A program made the position numbers and the translations under genes. The notes under the pieces are model-generated. The model did not search any database. It saw only the letters and a list, made by a program, of their open reading frames with translations, and was not told the DNA's origin. Positions 12,440 through 14,790 of a stretch of 14,790 nt of DNA are shown here, in pieces (position 1 is the stretch's first letter; each line of letters begins with the position of its first letter). Source of the stretch: DASUCS01 sp041166365 (lineage in GTDB: Bacteria; Actinomycetota; Acidimicrobiia; Acidimicrobiales; JACDCH01); the NCBI GenBank assembly GCA_041166365.1, contig JBEEFX010000081.1:1-14790 (forward strand). Reading direction: 5' to 3'.

Positions 12440-13507
12440 GGTCAACGCGAGCGCCGCCCGCAGGTGCGCGGCCAGCGAGTCGACCGACGAGCGCGCGTTG
12501 AGCCCGCTGCTCGACGGCATCACGTAGACCGGCCGTCCGCCGAGCGCTCGATGCTGGAGACCGGCGACGGCCTTGCGGTCGACTGCGGCTCTCCACCCTG
12601 CGAGGCCGACGAACGCGACGACGGAAGGCTCGAGCCATGCGGCCAGCCGTTCCACCCGCGCCAGACCGGCGCGGTACTCGCCCGTCGTGAGCTGGTCTGC
12701 CGCGGTCGTCGCTCGCTTGACGAGATCGGTGAAGCCCACACCGTGATGACGCAGCGCGTGCCAAGGATCGCGGTCGACCGTCACGAGTCCGGCGGTGATG
12801 GCGGCCGGCCAGAACCGATTGCCGGGTCGAGCGAAGCCGACGCCGGCGTCGGCCGCGTACAGGCTCGGGTTCAAGCCGCAGGTGAGCACCCGCATGCCAG
12901 GGCCGACGACGTCCGCAAGCGTGCGCGCGCACGTGACCTCGACGTGAGCATCGTGCTCGTTGACGCGGTCCGTGCGGTGCACCACGCGATCGACGACGAA
13001 GCCCGCCCCGATCACTATGTCGACGAGCTGGTCCAGGTCCCAACGGGAGAAGTACCGGCCGCCGAAGTCGGTGTCGGGGAACACATCCCGTCCCTCGTCG
13101 CCGCCGACGAAGAACGCGAGCGTGCCCCGAGCGTCGACCCGCATCGATCGATGGAGCTGCGCGAGCGCGCCGGGAACCTCGAGCCGCGGCAGATGGACAT
13201 AGCTGTTTCGGGCCCACGCCGTTCCGAAGGAGCGCGGCCGGAACGGCAGGGCGGCAAGGTCGCCCTGCACGCGCAACGCGCGCGGCGCGTGCTCCTTGAC
13301 CAATTCGAGCATCGCGCGAGCTCCGTCGAGCGCGACGGTCGGTTCCGGCAGCATCGCTGCGTGCCAGCCCGGCCCGCAGCCCAAGTCGATGCTCGGGCCG
13401 TTCGATCGGCGAGCCAGCGCCTCCGCTTCCTCCAGATGGAACGGGCGTCGCTTCGCGGCCCATTCACGCGCGTGTCGTTCGTAGATGTCGCGCGTGCCTC
13501 GATCCAT
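12437..13507 (-). CDS. Fusion of a SAM-dependent methyltransferase and a Mug/TDG-type uracil (mismatch) DNA glycosylase
   Basis: 356 aa in one uninterrupted frame. Residues 1-195 are a class I methyltransferase: motif I DLGCGPG (41-47), acidic D61 ending strand 2, GDLAALPF (82-89) and a following LPRLEVPGALAQLHRSMR. Residues 203-356 match the Mug/TDG branch of uracil-DNA glycosylases, which excise U or T from G:U/G:T pairs. CGLNPSLYAADAG (210-222) carries the catalytic-position Asn (N213), ARPGNRFW is at 226-233, and GVGFTDLVKRATTAADQL follows. The MPSSSGLNA loop (330-338) is similar to TDG. The glycosylase half is full length and joined with almost no linker. The ATG abuts the upstream DUF2207-like stop (TAGATG), so translation is coupled. 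The methyl acceptor is unknown; both active sites look intact. Confidence 0.85.
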   Translation of the reverse strand: MDRGTRDIYERHAREWAAKRRPFHLEEAEALARRSNGPSIDLGCGPGWHAAMLPEPTVALDGARAMLELVKEHAPRALRVQGDLAALPFRPRSFGTAWARNSYVHLPRLEVPGALAQLHRSMRVDARGTLAFFVGGDEGRDVFPDTDFGGRYFSRWDLDQLVDIVIGAGFVVDRVVHRTDRVNEHDAHVEVTCARTLADVVGPGMRVLTCGLNPSLYAADAGVGFARPGNRFWPAAITAGLVTVDRDPWHALRHHGVGFTDLVKRATTAADQLTTGEYRAGLARVERLAAWLEPSVVAFVGLAGWRAAVDRKAVAGLQHRALGGRPVYVMPSSSGLNARSSVDSLAAHLRAALALT

Positions 13508-14790
13508 CTACCAGCCCCCGCTGCCGCCACCACCTCCACCGCCTCCGCCGCCGCCCGAGAACCCGCCGCCACCACCGGACGAGCTCGAAGGCGGGGAGAA
13601 CGCGGCCGCCGTCGCGCTGGAGAACTCGCTGGCGAACGATCCGATGGTGCCGATGCTGTCGTGGCGGCCCATGTTCGAGTAGCCCGCAACGCTGCCGGCC
13701 ACGTACCAGGTGGCGAACCCGCTGTTCGCGTCCGCGAACTGCGGGAAGCGCACCCGCAGACCTTGGACGAGTTGCTCGGCCACTCCGAGGGCAACCGCGT
13801 ACACGAGGTAGCGCTCGTAGAGGATCAGGTCGCCGGTGTGCGCTTCGTCCGGTAGCCGCGAGAAGTCGCTCAGGAAGTGGGCGAGCCCGTCGACCTCGGC
13901 CAGCTTGCGCGCGCCGGCTTGCGTGCGCTGGCGCAGCAGGATCGACAACGGCACGAGCACGGCCGCGACGACGATGGCGACCCAACCCCACATCGCGCCG
14001 GCGGCCACCGCGAGCACGCCTGCGCCTCCGACGACGACGATCGTGAGGAGATGCAGCAGCCACTTCACGAGATGGCCGCGATCGACGTAGCCGCGCCGGG
14101 CGAAATCGGCGTGGACCGACGCCTTGAAGTCGTCGAGCCACGCGGCCGACGCCTTGGGGGTCGACTGCGTGTCGGCGACCAGCTCTGACTGCGTGATCGT
14201 TCCGCCATTCGGGAACAAGCGCCACAGCAGCTTGGATTCGTAGTCCGTCAGGGCGCCATCCGCCTTCGGCGTGCGGGTGAAGCGATAGTCGGTCTTGTCG
14301 CGGTGCAGGATCGCGGTCTCCGAATGCTCCTCGGTGATCGTGAGCCAACCCCGTTGCGCGAGATCGATCAAGGTCGCCGAGAACGCGTCGTTCGACACGG
14401 ATCCGAAGGACCGCAGCGCTTGACACACTGCCGGCGGATCGTCCGGGATCTCCCGGTAGTACTCGCCGATGTCCTCCGGCGCCGGAGGCTCCTTGCCCCA
14501 CTTGAGAAAGATCCCGGTGAACGCGAGCAGGCCGAGCACGGCGAGCACAGGGCCGCCGATGTTGCCGGCCGTCTTCGCCTTCTGCTCGCGGTCGAGCTGG
14601 TCGCGCAGCTCGGCGCGGCGTTCGTTGGCCTTGTCTGCGAGCAGGGTTTCCTGCGCGAGGATCGCCTGTTCCAGGGGCGCTTCGGTCGGCACGACGGCGA
14701 AGTCGGTCGAGGGCTCGAGCAGCCGAACCTCGACCTTCGTGCCCTCCGGATTGTCGTCGACGCTCAGATGCACCTCGGAGCCCGAGAGAG
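13508..14790 (-). CDS. DUF2207-like membrane protein with glycine-rich C-terminus (5' end outside window)
   Basis: The frame is open through the right edge of the window, so the N-terminus is missing; the GTG at 14773 is probably internal. The visible part ends a likely extracytoplasmic beta-domain (GTKVEVRLLEPSTDFAVVP). It continues with a coiled-coil-prone charged stretch (ANERRAELRDQLDREQKAK), a membrane helix (GPVLAVLGLLAFTGIFLKW) and a cytoplasmic winged-helix-like region (ATLIDLAQRGWLTITEE). Two more hydrophobic helices (LVKWLLHLL to PLSILL) follow, then a helical ALGVAEQLVQGL region and a C-terminal Ser/Gly-rich tail ending GGSGGW. This order is typical of the DUF2207 predicted membrane protein family, of unknown function. 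The stop abuts the start of the methyltransferase-Mug gene. Confidence 0.75.
   Translation of the reverse strand, partial: LSGSEVHLSVDDNPEGTKVEVRLLEPSTDFAVVPTEAPLEQAILAQETLLADKANERRAELRDQLDREQKAKTAGNIGGPVLAVLGLLAFTGIFLKWGKEPPAPEDIGEYYREIPDDPPAVCQALRSFGSVSNDAFSATLIDLAQRGWLTITEEHSETAILHRDKTDYRFTRTPKADGALTDYESKLLWRLFPNGGTITQSELVADTQSTPKASAAWLDDFKASVHADFARRGYVDRGHLVKWLLHLLTIVVVGGAGVLAVAAGAMWGWVAIVVAAVLVPLSILLRQRTQAGARKLAEVDGLAHFLSDFSRLPDEAHTGDLILYERYLVYAVALGVAEQLVQGLRVRFPQFADANSGFATWYVAGSVAGYSNMGRHDSIGTIGSFASEFSSATAAAFSPPSSSSGGGGGFSGGGGGGGGGGGSGGW
13511..13584 (-). repeat. Low-complexity GGN repeat encoding a Ser/Gly-rich tail
   Basis: The last codons of the DUF2207-like gene are dominated by GGC/GGT glycine codons, seen on the + strand as runs of CCGCC and CCACC. 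They encode SSSGGGGGFSGGGGG-type sequence ending in GSGGW. Length is likely to vary between strains by slippage. Such tails are common in this protein family. Confidence 0.75.

Noticed and set aside
12344..13855. A 503-codon open frame on the + strand opposite the methyltransferase-Mug gene
   Set aside because: No domain is visible, whereas the - strand frame carries both enzyme motifs.

Overview
The window is gene-dense (no stretch over about 100 bp lacks a gene), very GC-rich chromosomal DNA. It holds two luciferase-like (LLM, probably F420-dependent) oxidoreductases, acyl-CoA thioesterases of the TesB type, a GT39-like membrane glycosyltransferase and several genes whose -10 box sits 6-7 nt before the start codon (leaderless style). 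Together these suggest an actinobacterium, possibly of the Acidimicrobiia; the taxon is inferred from gene content and style, not from a marker gene. I see no tRNA, rRNA, IS element, prophage or CRISPR.

Layout. (1) 3-3247, + strand: end of a TesB-like thioesterase, an LLM oxidoreductase in the same transcript, a 100-bp gap with a tandem duplication and a very long palindrome, an AlkB-like dioxygenase and an MFS transporter. (2) 3244-6132, - strand: nitroreductase, then a TetR regulator translationally coupled (GTGA overlap) to a GT39/PMT_2 glycosyltransferase. A perfect 23-bp palindrome fills the space between the -35 and -10 boxes of the TetR promoter. (3) 6173-7090, + strand: a second LLM oxidoreductase, divergent from the nitroreductase. 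(4) 7087-11152, - strand: a GlxA-type AraC regulator coupled to a two-hotdog thioesterase, followed by a secreted, C-terminally anchored HEXXH metallopeptidase. (5) 11231-11401, + strand: a 56-aa Cys/His protein resembling a zinc ribbon. (6) 11425-14790, - strand: a DUF2207-like membrane protein (5' end outside the window), a methyltransferase fused to a Mug/TDG-type DNA glycosylase, and an uncharacterised RDHSWG-motif protein.

How the genes may work together: thioesterases, LLM oxidoreductases and the nitroreductase point to acyl-CoA and redox (flavin/F420) metabolism, but the units are small and separately regulated, so this is not one pathway. AlkB and the Mug fusion are both DNA-base repair enzymes, though about 10 kb apart and on opposite strands. 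The observations I rate highest are the methyltransferase-Mug fusion, the TetR promoter/operator controlling a glycosyltransferase, and the 48-bp palindrome upstream of alkB.
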